DNA of 47,544 nucleotides from Desulfococcaceae bacterium (GCA_030145385.1 JAQYVU010000030.1:1-47544); one strand, 5' to 3'; counted from the stretch's first letter, positions 8,016 through 17,604 are shown. Notes: generated by a model from the letters alone, not told the origin. Numbers and translations are program-made.

Positions 8016-9164
8016 TCAGTCTTTTAATACAACAAACTTACCTTCTTTAACCGTTAATACCGCAAAATCATCTTTGTCCAGGCCGCAATGGTCTTTTTCA
8101 GAGTATTCGAAAACACCGCCGACGCCGACAAAGGTAGTTTTTTCAAGTTCATCACGGAGTTTTGCCGGATCATCGCCCACTTTCTTAAGCGCGTTTACGA
8201 CCATCCAAAGGGCATCATAGGCATGACCGCCGAATGTGCTGACATGTTCGTTATACTTTGACTCATATGCCTTTTTATAAGCGGCAAGGACCGGTTTCTG
8301 GGGTTGATCATCGGCCAACGTATCCACTGCCATAATCCTGCCGGCCGGAAAAATACAACCTTCTGCTGAATCACCGGCAGCCTCGGCATATTTAATATTT
8401 GCAAACCCGTGGCTCTGATAGAGCGGAGTGGTCATCTTCAGCTGCTGCATGTTTTTGGAAACAATTGACTGTGCCGGAACAATCGACCAGTTGATAACAG
8501 CCTGAGCACCGGATTTTCTGATACGGATTAACTGGGCAGTCATGTCGGTATCTGTCGGGCTGTATGTTTCGTCAGCAATAATTTCAATGCCATATTCTCC
8601 GGCAAATTGTTTGAGCTGTTCCCGACCGGCCGCACCGAATCCGGTGGTACCGGAGATAATACCAACCTGCTTGATGCCGGTGGCATTCATATGTTCAAAA
8701 ATATTTCGCGCCGCGTCACTGTCATCCGGGCCGACTTTAAATACCCATTTTCGTTCTTCCGCCGGCGTTGTAATAACTGCGGCAGATGCGCAGGAAAGCA
8801 TTGGTATCTTAGCCTGAGTGACGACCGGAATGGCAGCCATTGATGTGCCGCTTCTGGAAGGCCCGATGATGGCACAGACTTTGTTTTTTTTGATCAGCTT
8901 TTTAATTGCATTAACCGCACGGGTATTGTCACCCTGGGTATCTTCAATATGCAAAACAAGGGGATGACCGTTAATACCGCCGGCATCATTGATTTCCTTG
9001 GCAATCATCTCAACGGTGTTCCGCTCGGGTTCGCCCAGCCATGATGCCTTTCCGGTAACTGCAAGCGCACAGCCCACATGGTAGGCTTCCGGGTTCGCGT
9101 AAATCGTTGATGCGGAAAATAACATCACACCACACAAGCAAGCTAAAAGTAAAATTCGTTTCAA
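8016..9164 (-). CDS. LivK-type periplasmic substrate-binding protein (copy 2)
   Basis: Second LivK-family binding protein, about 382 residues from a TTG start, with a signal peptide ending near STIYA-NP and a mature part nearly parallel to the neighbouring copy. An in-frame ATG lies five codons upstream (9179), but the GGAGG ribosome site falls inside that extension, just after the ATG. The TTG also gives the same MKRILLL-type signal peptide as the paralogue. The protein lies directly after the ACT-domain gene. The pair could differ in ligand or affinity. Confidence 0.9.
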   Translation of the reverse strand: MKRILLLACLCGVMLFSASTIYANPEAYHVGCALAVTGKASWLGEPERNTVEMIAKEINDAGGINGHPLVLHIEDTQGDNTRAVNAIKKLIKKNKVCAIIGPSRSGTSMAAIPVVTQAKIPMLSCASAAVITTPAEERKWVFKVGPDDSDAARNIFEHMNATGIKQVGIISGTTGFGAAGREQLKQFAGEYGIEIIADETYSPTDTDMTAQLIRIRKSGAQAVINWSIVPAQSIVSKNMQQLKMTTPLYQSHGFANIKYAEAAGDSAEGCIFPAGRIMAVDTLADDQPQKPVLAAYKKAYESKYNEHVSTFGGHAYDALWMVVNALKKVGDDPAKLRDELEKTTFVGVGGVFEYSEKDHCGLDKDDFAVLTVKEGKFVVLKD

Positions 9165-9206
9165 AATCAGCTCCTCCATTCTTTTCAGTTCAAGATAAAA
9201 TAATGA

Positions 9207-9638
9207 TTACATTGTCAGTAAACTTTTTTCTTCTATCACGTTAATATCATTTTCCAAGAGTGTTTCAATGGCTTTATCCGTGTCATCAAACCGAAAAATT
9301 ATAATCGCCTGGTCCATGTTTTTTTCAACAAATGCATACATATATTCTACGTTTAACCCGGCATACTCCATGATCGACAGCAGATTGCCGAGTGCACCGG
9401 GGGTATCGGGTATCGCTACAGCGATGACTTTTGAAACCCGGACAGTAAACCCGTGATCCAGAAGCGTTTCTTTTGCTTTTTGTGTATTGTTGACAATCAG
9501 ACGCAAAATCCCGAAATCCGAAGTGTCTGCCAGAGACATGGCCCGGATATTAACGCCTGCGTTTCCGAGGGCAGTGGTTATTTTAGCCAGACGCCCGGAT
9601 CTGTTTTCGATAAAAACGGATATCTGATTTGTTTTCAT
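9207..9638 (-). CDS. Tandem ACT-domain amino-acid-binding protein
   Basis: A 143-residue cytosolic protein built from two ACT domains and nothing else. The first begins ISVFIENRSGRLAKITTALG and the second begins about residue 70 with VIAVAIPDTPGALGNLLSIM. Both show the ACT ligand-binding turn (N-R-S-G-R-L and D-T-P-G-A-L-G). Stand-alone ACT pairs act as amino-acid sensors. In deltaproteobacteria they often sit with PaaK-like ligases and LIV transporters, as here. ATG start, 32 bases after argC. It probably senses an amino acid related to the transported substrate. Confidence 0.88.
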   Translation of the reverse strand: MKTNQISVFIENRSGRLAKITTALGNAGVNIRAMSLADTSDFGILRLIVNNTQKAKETLLDHGFTVRVSKVIAVAIPDTPGALGNLLSIMEYAGLNVEYMYAFVEKNMDQAIIIFRFDDTDKAIETLLENDINVIEEKSLLTM

Positions 9639-9670
9639 AGTTCCATCAGGTTTTAAAATTTATAGTTAAT

Positions 9671-10708
9671 TTATAAAGGATACGGAACCGCGTTCAGCCC
9701 GGCTGATTCATCAAGTCCCAACATGATATTCATATTTTGCACCGCTTGTCCGGCTGCGCCCTTGACCAGATTATCAATGACAGACATCATGACAATACGG
9801 TCTTTGCCCTTTTCCAGAACAAACCCGATATCGCAGAAATTGGTTCCCCGGACATTTGCGGTATCTGTGGCAATTCCGTGATCATAGAGTCGAATAAACG
9901 GGCAGTCTGAATAAAATTCAGCCAGACAATTCTGAATTTCATCGGGCGTGACACGTTTTTTCAGATTGGCATAAATGGTTGATTCCATTCCCCGCGACAT
10001 GGGCAGCAGGTGCGGGATAAAGGTAATATCCACCGGTTTTCCGGCAACAGCGGCCAGGACTTCATCCATTTCCGGCTTGTGCCGGTGGCCCGTTACTTTA
10101 TAGGCTTTAAAGGATTCAGTGATTTCACAAATATGGGTTGTCAAAGAAAGCGAGCGCCCTGCCCCGCTGGCACCTGATTTTGAATCCGCGATAAGGGTGG
10201 TGACGTCAATTAAGTCTGATTTTAAAAGCGGATACAGCGGCAGAATCACACTGGTGGGGTAACATCCCGGATTGCCGACCAGATCGGCATTTTTGATCTG
10301 ATCCGTAAACACTTCTGAAAGGCCGTATACTGATTGTGACAAAAGATCTTTTGATGTGTGCGGCTGATAGGCTGCTTCATATTTTGCCGGATCTGAAAAC
10401 CTGAAGTCCGCGGAAAGATCAATAACCTTTTTGCCGTTTTTAAGCAGGTCCGGAACAAACGCCATGGGCAGTTTATGCGGCAGCGCGAGAAATATGACGT
10501 CTGCTTTACTGCAGATACTATCCTTGTCATATAACTCACAGTCCAACCCAATTACCCCTTTCATTGCCGGGTAAATTTTTTCAAATGGTTCACCGGCATA
10601 CTGGCGTGAGGTCAATACTGTCAGGCTGACATCCGGATGGCCTGCAATTAAACGAACAAGTTCAGCACCGGCATACCCTGTTGCTCCGACAATTCCGACT
10701 CTGATCAT
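9671..10708 (-). CDS. argC: N-acetyl-gamma-glutamyl-phosphate reductase ArgC
   Basis: ArgC catalyses the NADPH-dependent reduction of N-acetylglutamyl-phosphate to the semialdehyde, the third step of arginine synthesis. The 345-residue protein has the N-terminal Rossmann motif GIVGATGYAGAEL, the active-site cysteine at residue 149 in VGNPGCYPTS, and the GHRHKPEMDE segment carrying the catalytic histidine. Length is typical for the type-1 family. ATG start with CAGGGC upstream. It is the first gene of the minus-strand run and is divergent from the efflux operon across a 314-base gap. Confidence 0.96.
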   Translation of the reverse strand: MIRVGIVGATGYAGAELVRLIAGHPDVSLTVLTSRQYAGEPFEKIYPAMKGVIGLDCELYDKDSICSKADVIFLALPHKLPMAFVPDLLKNGKKVIDLSADFRFSDPAKYEAAYQPHTSKDLLSQSVYGLSEVFTDQIKNADLVGNPGCYPTSVILPLYPLLKSDLIDVTTLIADSKSGASGAGRSLSLTTHICEITESFKAYKVTGHRHKPEMDEVLAAVAGKPVDITFIPHLLPMSRGMESTIYANLKKRVTPDEIQNCLAEFYSDCPFIRLYDHGIATDTANVRGTNFCDIGFVLEKGKDRIVMMSVIDNLVKGAAGQAVQNMNIMLGLDESAGLNAVPYPL

Positions 10709-11022
10709 TATTTTATGCCCTGATTCTTATAGTTATGGCTAAATTATGGCTCTTTAAGTCACATATTCAGCAAATTATTCATATAGCATTTTATTGTAAA
10801 TTATCCCATGTGAGATAGCAGACGTTGGATTGATTTTCAAGTAGATTCATTTGCTTTTTGAAACAAGTACATAGAAACAATGTCAAAGATGAAGCGCATT
10901 AAGTCGTTTTTAAGATCAAAAATATTTATTTAAACAATTTGACAGGATAATTTTTTTTTGACATTTTACCTAACAAACGTTTGGTTGATTAATTTAATCA
11001 TAAATATTTCAAGGGGCGGCGT
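10709..11022. promoter_or_regulatory. argC / efflux-operon divergent intergenic region with TetR-type palindrome
   Basis: This 314-base gap separates argC from the RND operon. Facing the efflux genes are two TTGACA boxes (10939-10944 and 10958-10963). Just downstream lies the palindrome CAAACGTTTG (10974-10983) within AACAAACGTTTGGTT. A second one, GATTAA-T-TTAATC, lies at 10987-10999, and AAGGGGCGG follows before the ATG. The AAC-G-GTT architecture is typical of TetR/AcrR operators, and a TetR-type gene closes the operon, so autoregulation is likely. No convincing -10 box or argC promoter could be fixed. Confidence 0.6.
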
Positions 11023-12105
11023 ATGTTAAAGAAAAAATTTGTTTTTATGTCGGCAATAATTTCCGGCCTTTTTTTCATGATGGCCATGACGGTTCATGGA
11101 ACCGAGCAAAAGAAAGCAACAGCAACACCCATCACTACCAGTCCTGTTAAATCTCAGACCATTTCAATTACCGAAGAATCCGTAGGACGCATTGAAGCCA
11201 GATTCGCACCGCTGGTTTCAGCGGAAGAAACCGGATTAATCATCGATATTTCTGCGGAAACAGGCCACTATGTTGTGGCCGGAGATGAACTGGCGCAAAT
11301 TGACAATCAGGCATATATAATAGCGGAAGATGCCCGTAAAGCTGAAGTTCAGCGGCTTAAATCCCTGATTGCGAACCAGGAAAAAACCGTTAAAAGATAC
11401 CAAAACCTGCTGGCTAAAAAATCAATCCCTCAGGACCGGATGGATGCGGCGGATGTTCAACTTGCCTCACTAAAAGACCAGCTGGATGCTGCAAAAGCAG
11501 GCCTTGCCGACTCAAAACGCCGTAAGGGAAAAACAAAATGCAATGCCCCGGTATCCGGGTGGATCGAGAAACGATTCGTCACCACCGGTGACTTTGTAAA
11601 CATGGGTAAACCCCTGTTTAAAATTACCAGTGATGAAAAACTCCGTATTGTTTTACCGTTTCCGGAATCGGTTTCATCAAAACTCGAAAAAGGCCAGAAA
11701 GTCCTGCTTGATACGCCGATCACACCGGATGTTTCCATTGAAACGACCATTACCAAGATCCGGCCGTCTGTAAATACCGGCAACCGGGCCATAGAAGTCA
11801 TTGCAGATATAGATAACCCCGGCACATGGCGGCCGGGTGCCTCTGTCAACGGCACGGTGGTTATCGGCACGAAAACAGATGCCATTATGGTTCCGGATAA
11901 AAGCGTTATTCGCCGTCCGGCCGGTGAGGTGGTTTATGTCATTGATCAAAACACTGCAAAAGAACAGGTGGTCACCACCGGTATCAGGATCGGCGATTTT
12001 ATCGAAATTATTGACGGTGTCAGCACCGAAGATGTAATTGCCGTCTTTGGTGCGGGATACCTGACCAATAATGCCGTGGTAAGCGTACAGGAGAAAAACA
12101 AATGA
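11023..12105 (+). CDS. RND efflux periplasmic adaptor (membrane-fusion protein, AcrA/HlyD family)
   Basis: This is the periplasmic adaptor joining an RND inner-membrane pump to an outer-membrane channel. Its 360 residues begin with a signal peptide ending near VHG-TEQ. Next come a barrel/lipoyl half (EETGLIIDISAETGHYVVAGDEL), an alpha-helical hairpin rich in K, Q and A (about residues 105-165), the returning lipoyl half (NAPVSGWIEKRFVTTGDFV), and a beta-barrel containing RPGASVNGTV. ATG start with AAGGGGCGG. Its stop overlaps the pump start in an ATGA, so translation is coupled. The missing N-terminal lipobox cysteine suggests it is not a lipoprotein. Confidence 0.93.
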   Translation: MLKKKFVFMSAIISGLFFMMAMTVHGTEQKKATATPITTSPVKSQTISITEESVGRIEARFAPLVSAEETGLIIDISAETGHYVVAGDELAQIDNQAYIIAEDARKAEVQRLKSLIANQEKTVKRYQNLLAKKSIPQDRMDAADVQLASLKDQLDAAKAGLADSKRRKGKTKCNAPVSGWIEKRFVTTGDFVNMGKPLFKITSDEKLRIVLPFPESVSSKLEKGQKVLLDTPITPDVSIETTITKIRPSVNTGNRAIEVIADIDNPGTWRPGASVNGTVVIGTKTDAIMVPDKSVIRRPAGEVVYVIDQNTAKEQVVTTGIRIGDFIEIIDGVSTEDVIAVFGAGYLTNNAVVSVQEKNK

Positions 12106-15100
12106 ATATCCCGGAAATATCCATCAATCGTCATGTTTTTGCTTTCATGCTCAGCGCGGTCATCGTGTTATTTGGGATTGTCAGTTACAACCGAATCGGC
12201 ATCGACGAATATCCGAAAATGGATTTCCCCTACATAACCATTACAACAACGCTGGTTGGCGCGGACCCGGATATTATTGACGCGACTGTAACCAATATCA
12301 TTGAAACCGCTGTAAACTCCACACCGGGGATTGAACATATCCAGTCAAAATCAGCACCCAGTGTTTCCGTAGTCATGGTCATGTTTCAGCTGGATAAAGA
12401 CATCGACGTAGCGTTTAATGAAGTTCAGACCAAAGTCAACGAGGTATTGCGTGACCTTCCGAATGATGCAGACCCGCCGATTATTGCAAAACTGGAGTTC
12501 GGGACTGCGCCGATTATGTGGCTCACGCTCCAGGGAGACAGGACCCTGCAACAGCTTAACCTGTATACTAAAAATATCCTTAAAAAACGGCTGGAAAGCA
12601 TCGACGGTGTGGGTGAAGTCCGGATAGCCGGTGAAAGGGAACGCACCATCCGAATCAACCTGAAGCCGGACCGCATGGCAGCACTCTCCATTACCATCCC
12701 GGAAATTATCCAGGCATTTAAACGGGAGCATATCCAGATGCCAGGTGGGTTTCTTGTGGGTGGCAATCAGGAAGACCTTTTAAAACTGGATATTGAATTC
12801 CACAAGGTCGAAGAGCTTGAATCGCTGATTGTTGCCTACCGTAACAATGCACCGGTGCGCTTGAAACAAATGGCGGAAGTAGAAGACGGTTTGGCTGATT
12901 ATCGTCAGATTTCACGGTTTAATGGCACTCCTTGCGTCAGCCTCGGTATTGTTAAAGTTACCGGTGCTAATTCAGTGGCGATTGTGGAAGCAGTGAATGA
13001 AAAGCTTGAAAAAGATATCATTCCGCAGCTTCCGCCCGGGCTTGAAATTAAAATCGCTGCCAATGATACGGACTACATTCAGGAAGCGGTTGAAGCATTA
13101 AAAGAGCATTTATTATTCGGTACCTTGTTTGCGGCTCTGGTTGTTTTTGCGTTTCTAAAAAGCCTGCGTTCCACCTTGATTATTTCGGTGGCTATTCCGG
13201 TTTCCCTTTTGGGTGCCATCATGGTCATGTATTTTGCCGGTTTTACATTTAATAAAATGACCATGCTCGGGCTGCTGCTTTTGATCGGAATCGTGGTGGA
13301 TGATGCCATTGTTGTTCTTGAAAATATCTTCAAACAAAGAGAACTCGGTGAAATCGATCCGAAAGCAGCCGCCTTAAACGGAACCAACCAGGTCGTGTTT
13401 GCCGTTTTAGCAGCAACCTTTGCACTGGCATGTATTTTTGCACCGGTTATTTATATGAAAGGTATTATCGGCAGGTTTTTTACCGCTTTTTCCGTGGTCG
13501 TCACCATTGGTGTTCTGGTCTCCCTGTTTGTTTCCATCACACTGACTCCCATGTTGTGCTCCCGGTACCTGGTGGTTAAAAAACAGCATGGAAAATTTTA
13601 CCAGCTATGGGAATCAGCGCTCCGATCCCTTGAATGGCTCTATTCCAAAGCCTTGTCATTTTCTTTGAATTTCCGGTGGTGCGTTGTGATAATCACCATT
13701 GTCATTGTTTATTTCGCCCTGCCACTGTTCGCCCAGCTTGGAAAAGAGTTTATGCCGGAAGAAGACAAAGGACAATTTAAGATTACCTTTAAAACACCGC
13801 TGGGTTCCAGCCTTGACTATACCAATAACCGGCTGGCTGAAATAGAAAAAATCCTAAAAAAACACGATGAAATAGAAGGATACCTGTCAGCCATTGGTAC
13901 GGACGCCACCGGCCAGGTTTCTGCCGGCGACATTACCGTCCGTCTGACGCCTTTGAAAACCAGAAAACTAAAACAATATGATTTAATGCCGATTCTTAGA
14001 AAAGAAATCGCTGAGATACCCGGTATACAGGCATTCCCCACCCCGATTTCCGCCATCGGCGGAGTGCGTGGTGAAAAGCTACAGTTCAAACTGACCGGCC
14101 CGGAACTTGGCAAGGTGGCTGAATATGCCGGTATTCTTAACAAGCGCCTGCTTGTTGATCCGGATATCGGCCAGGTGGATCTTGACTTAAAGCTTGACCT
14201 GCCCCAGCTAAAACTCAAGATCGACCGCACCCGGGCAGCGGATCTGGGAATTTCAGGTCTGGATATTGCCTATGCCGTCAATGCGCTGGTCGGCGGTTTG
14301 GATATCGCAAAGTATAATGATGAACCCGGCGATGGCGAACGCTATGATATTCGCCTGAAGGCTGAAGAAGGAAATATCGTTCAAGCACAGGATTTCCGCA
14401 TGATCTATTTACGCTCTAAAACAGGTGAAATGGTGCGTTTGGATACGGTGGCCAGCGTAGAGAAAATTCTTGGTCCGGCAATCATTTCAAGATATGACCT
14501 GCAATATTCTGCGGATTTTTATTCCACACCCAACGCCGCTTTAGGCGATGCCATGAAAAAAGTGTACAAATTGTCTGAAGATATCCTGCCTATCGGTTAT
14601 GCATTAAAAATGACGGGACGTGCTGCGGAATTTGCCAAAACCGTCAAATACATCAGCTTTACTTTTATTATGGCTATTTTGCTGGTGTATATGGTTCTCG
14701 CCAGCCAGTTTAATTCATTTATTCAGCCGCTGGTGATCATGGTTGCCCAGCCGTTGGCTATTATCGGCGGTGTATTCGGATTGTGGATTTTCGGTCACTC
14801 GTTAAACATTTTCTCCATGGTGGGCCTGGTTCTGCTCATGGGACTGGTGGCCAAAAACTCCATTTTGCTGGTGGATATGACCAATCAGCTGAGAAGCAAA
14901 GGCAAAGGAATTGACCGGGCTTTGGCAGAAGCCTGCCCGAACCGCTTACGCCCGGTATTGATGACATCATTCACCGTCATCATCGCCATGCTCCCGGCAT
15001 CCCTTGGTTATGGCGCCGGGGCTGACACCAATGCACCGCTGGCTGTTGCCGTTATCGGCGGGATGCTGAGTTCAACTTTGCTGACACTGGTTGTGGTACC

Positions 15101-15197
15101 CGCCATTTACTCTCTGGTTGAAAACGGTTTTGAACGAATCCGTCTGCGGCTTACCTTAAGAGGAAAGCGCAATAAAAATAAAAATGAGGACAATTAA
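12102..15197 (+). CDS. RND efflux inner-membrane transporter (AcrB/MexB family)
   Basis: A proton-driven tripartite efflux pump of 1031 residues, the usual size for hydrophobe/amphiphile RND pumps. It shows a single N-terminal membrane helix, a large porter loop, and a repeated second half. The proton-relay residues are present: the aspartate pair D400-D401 in GIVVDDAIVVLEN and the lysine at 918 in GLVAKNSILLVD. The acidic and charged pair marks a multidrug-type rather than a heavy-metal-type pump. The substrate cannot be deduced. It overlaps its adaptor by four bases, and its stop lies just before the TolC-like start. Confidence 0.96.
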   Translation: MNIPEISINRHVFAFMLSAVIVLFGIVSYNRIGIDEYPKMDFPYITITTTLVGADPDIIDATVTNIIETAVNSTPGIEHIQSKSAPSVSVVMVMFQLDKDIDVAFNEVQTKVNEVLRDLPNDADPPIIAKLEFGTAPIMWLTLQGDRTLQQLNLYTKNILKKRLESIDGVGEVRIAGERERTIRINLKPDRMAALSITIPEIIQAFKREHIQMPGGFLVGGNQEDLLKLDIEFHKVEELESLIVAYRNNAPVRLKQMAEVEDGLADYRQISRFNGTPCVSLGIVKVTGANSVAIVEAVNEKLEKDIIPQLPPGLEIKIAANDTDYIQEAVEALKEHLLFGTLFAALVVFAFLKSLRSTLIISVAIPVSLLGAIMVMYFAGFTFNKMTMLGLLLLIGIVVDDAIVVLENIFKQRELGEIDPKAAALNGTNQVVFAVLAATFALACIFAPVIYMKGIIGRFFTAFSVVVTIGVLVSLFVSITLTPMLCSRYLVVKKQHGKFYQLWESALRSLEWLYSKALSFSLNFRWCVVIITIVIVYFALPLFAQLGKEFMPEEDKGQFKITFKTPLGSSLDYTNNRLAEIEKILKKHDEIEGYLSAIGTDATGQVSAGDITVRLTPLKTRKLKQYDLMPILRKEIAEIPGIQAFPTPISAIGGVRGEKLQFKLTGPELGKVAEYAGILNKRLLVDPDIGQVDLDLKLDLPQLKLKIDRTRAADLGISGLDIAYAVNALVGGLDIAKYNDEPGDGERYDIRLKAEEGNIVQAQDFRMIYLRSKTGEMVRLDTVASVEKILGPAIISRYDLQYSADFYSTPNAALGDAMKKVYKLSEDILPIGYALKMTGRAAEFAKTVKYISFTFIMAILLVYMVLASQFNSFIQPLVIMVAQPLAIIGGVFGLWIFGHSLNIFSMVGLVLLMGLVAKNSILLVDMTNQLRSKGKGIDRALAEACPNRLRPVLMTSFTVIIAMLPASLGYGAGADTNAPLAVAVIGGMLSSTLLTLVVVPAIYSLVENGFERIRLRLTLRGKRNKNKNEDN

Positions 15198-15198
15198 T

Positions 15199-16479
15199 AT
15201 GCAGATATTAAAGCGATATTTTCTATGTTTGGTGTTTATACTGAGCAACCTTATAATAATTACTGCAGCTCCTGCAGAAACCTTAGAAGATGCCTGGGCC
15301 GTATCCATAGCAAATGATCATTCATTAAAAGCGGCGGATGAGGAAATCGAGGCTGCCCGATTTGAAGTCAGTGCTGCAAAGTCAGCCCGTATGCCGAAAC
15401 TGAACCTGTATTCCGGCTATACCTTTTTAAATGAAGAACCAGCCGCATATTTTAACGGTACACCGATAACCACCGCTGATGATGAATTTTTAACGTATCA
15501 TGCCAGAGTATCCGTTCCGGTCTATACCCATTTCAGGATCACCAACGGTATTGAAGCGGCTGAATCCAACCTGGAAGCTGTTGGTTTTAAGCAAGCCGCC
15601 CGAACCCAGGATATCAAGCTGCAGGTAGCGGAAAATTATATATGGGTCCTGCTGTCTCAAAAGCAGGTGGAAGTGGCCCAAAGTCATGTCAAAAGCCTGA
15701 CTGCCATTGCCGATGATGTACAAAACCTCTATGATCAGGGAATGGTGGCAGTGAACGACCTTTTAGCGGCAAAGGTTTCTTTGGCTGATGCCAGACAAAA
15801 ACAATTAAATGTCCGCAATCAGCTGGATACCGCAAAAGCCGCATACAACCGGATACTGGTCCGTTCCCTTGACGTGCCGGTTGAAATCGAACCCCTTGAA
15901 TTTGAAGCGCCCTTAGATCCGGTTGAAGAGCTGACAAAAAAAGCAATTGAAAACCGAACGGAACTGGCTGTTTTGACAAAACAGATCGAAGCGCTTGAAA
16001 AAAGTGCGGCCGCTCAAAAAGCAGCCACCGGTCCTCAACTTTTTTTAAGCGGCGGAACCGAATACACGGAAAACAGCCACCAGGTCCATGAAGATTTATG
16101 GAATGCAAATATCAGCCTGTCCTGGGATATTTTTGACGGCAACATTGCCCGGCATAAAAGCAGCGCCACATTAAAACGGGCCGGGTCGGTTAAAGAGCAG
16201 CGAATGGATTATGAATCCATGATCCGGTTGCATGTTCGTACGGCATGGCTTAAGATGCAGGAAAGCAAAGAGCGCATCAAAGTGGCAAAAGACGCTTTAA
16301 AACAAGCAGAAGAAAACCTGAAAGTTTCAAGAAATCGTTATCAGGAAGGTGTGGGCACCAACACCGACGTACTCAACGCCGAATCTTTGAGAATCAACAG
16401 CCGGGTCAATTATGAAAATGCGTATTATGATTTTGGCATCGCAATTATGAGACTCAAAAGGGCTACAGGAAAAATTTAA
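15199..16479 (+). CDS. TolC-family outer-membrane efflux channel
   Basis: A 426-residue outer-membrane factor with signal peptide (MQILKRYFLC..., cleavage near APA-ET) and two OEP repeats of long amphipathic helices. The first opens with LEDAWAVSIANDHSLKAADEEIEAA. The C-terminal half contains LSWDIFDGN and ENLKVSRNRYQEGVGTNTDVLNAE, typical of TolC relatives. I chose the ATG at 15199, which has GAGGA eight bases upstream. An in-frame ATG at 15184 lies inside the pump gene and would place the ribosome site in the coding sequence. It completes the tripartite pump. Confidence 0.93.
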   Translation: MQILKRYFLCLVFILSNLIIITAAPAETLEDAWAVSIANDHSLKAADEEIEAARFEVSAAKSARMPKLNLYSGYTFLNEEPAAYFNGTPITTADDEFLTYHARVSVPVYTHFRITNGIEAAESNLEAVGFKQAARTQDIKLQVAENYIWVLLSQKQVEVAQSHVKSLTAIADDVQNLYDQGMVAVNDLLAAKVSLADARQKQLNVRNQLDTAKAAYNRILVRSLDVPVEIEPLEFEAPLDPVEELTKKAIENRTELAVLTKQIEALEKSAAAQKAATGPQLFLSGGTEYTENSHQVHEDLWNANISLSWDIFDGNIARHKSSATLKRAGSVKEQRMDYESMIRLHVRTAWLKMQESKERIKVAKDALKQAEENLKVSRNRYQEGVGTNTDVLNAESLRINSRVNYENAYYDFGIAIMRLKRATGKI

Positions 16480-16480
16480 T

Positions 16481-17077
16481 ATGCGGCCGATTCATCCGAA
16501 AACAAAAACCGACATCCTTGAAAAAGCCATCCCACTTTTTGCCAGGGCTGGTTTTTCAGGGGTCACCATGCGTCAGATTGCCACAGCAATAGGAATGAAT
16601 GCAGCCTCCCTGTACCATCACTTTCCGGACAAGCAGACATTGTATGTTGCCGCTGTCCAGCAGGCCTTTTCCAACCGGGAATTTGTGTTGTCTGAAATTC
16701 TGTCCATGCAGCTTCCCGTGGAAGAAAAACTGCATCGCTTTGTGAAACGGATCTGCGATTTTATTGAGGAAGAGCCGGACTTCAGCATGCTTATTCATCG
16801 CGAAATTTTAGATGGGGATGGTGACGAAACCAGGCTGCGTTTAATTGCAGACCATGTTTTTAAAAACTTTTTTGCCGCTGTTATCACCATGGCAAAAGAA
16901 CTATCCCCGGAAAAAGACTCCCATCTCCTGGCCTTCTCCATTTTCGGCCTGATTGTTTATCATTATCAAACCGCTCCGGTCAGACAATTTTTCCCAGGAG
17001 CAAAACCGGAACACAATGATTCACAGGTTGTAGCAGATCATATTACTGATTTGTTGTTGGCGGGCCTGAAGAGTTAA
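16481..17077 (+). CDS. TetR/AcrR-family transcriptional regulator of the efflux operon
   Basis: A 198-residue TetR-type repressor. Residues 10-55 form the DNA-binding head (ILEKAIPLFARAGFSGVTMRQIA, AASLYHHFPDKQTLY), with the family's typical YHHF at the end of the recognition helix. The C-terminal ligand half is variable and gives no clue to the inducer. It begins one base after the stop of the channel gene, so it is co-transcribed with the pump. Together with the palindrome at 10974-10983 this suggests negative autoregulation of the whole operon. Confidence 0.92.
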   Translation: MRPIHPKTKTDILEKAIPLFARAGFSGVTMRQIATAIGMNAASLYHHFPDKQTLYVAAVQQAFSNREFVLSEILSMQLPVEEKLHRFVKRICDFIEEEPDFSMLIHREILDGDGDETRLRLIADHVFKNFFAAVITMAKELSPEKDSHLLAFSIFGLIVYHYQTAPVRQFFPGAKPEHNDSQVVADHITDLLLAGLKS

Positions 17078-17124
17078 TCCAACACATTGCCCATTTTTCA
17101 AATCAAGTGTGATCCGATTGACTG

Positions 17125-17235
17125 TTTCCGACTTTTCAAAATCTTATTGCAATCTCTGTCTGGTCAAACAAAGCCGAATGGGAAGCATGGCTGAATTCGG
17201 AAACGAGGCGCAATCCTGAGTCCAGCCTCGATTAA
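17125..17235 (+). pseudogene. Possible remnant of an antibiotic-biosynthesis-monooxygenase (ABM) domain
   Basis: One frame ending in TAA at 17233-17235 encodes ISVWSNKAEWEAWLNSETRR, which matches the W-x-S-x-x-A-x-x-x-W-x-x-S-E-x-R pattern near the end of small ABM-fold proteins. Upstream in this frame there is no start, ribosome site or remaining N-terminal half. I read it as the tail of a decayed gene. A chance match cannot be ruled out from 30 codons. Confidence 0.35.
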
Positions 17236-17439
17236 AACCTGAAACAGCCCCCGATAATCCGATCCCTTATGTCAGGTGCCGATTATCTGGGAGGCGTTTT
17301 TGATGAAGTTGTGCATGAAACGAAAACTAAAAAACAGATTAAAAAAGGTCAATCCCGTTTTCCTGTACCTGCCAAAGGTGCTTGAAGGTAGTGTTGCGGG
17401 TGAAATCATTTCGCTTAGTTAGTGGCCGACCAAAAACCA

Positions 17440-17560
17440 CTAATTTTTCCAATTTCTTCGTTGGGCTCAAATTTTAATCCTCAAAATACTAAATGTATTC
17501 CTCCTGTTAAAATTCTCGCCCGCCTTGAACTTGAAAAAATTTTCAGGTTTTCGTTCAAGC
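17440..17560. repeat. Intergenic palindromic repeat element C
   Basis: AATTTTAA (17470-17477) pairs with TTAAAATT (17507-17514), and outside it GGGC (17463-17466) pairs with GCCC (17518-17521). The centre CTCAAAATACTAAATGTAT (17480-17498) matches 29201-29219 at 17 of 19 positions, so this and the element at 29158-29306 belong to one dispersed family. Together with the decayed sequence to its left it fills the 527-base gap between the TetR gene and the next operon. Confidence 0.65.
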
Positions 17561-17604
17561 AATAGTTAGCAGATAATTGAAAAAAAATCCACCAGTCCCT
17601 TGAC

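Noticed and set aside
12351-12766. Antisense frames inside the efflux pump and other large genes
   Set aside because: They overlap well-supported genes in full and lack start signals and family motifs.
17269-17385. 38-codon frame in the TetR-downstream gap
   Set aside because: Only weak spacing to GTCAGG-like sequence, no family pattern, and it lies in decayed DNA.
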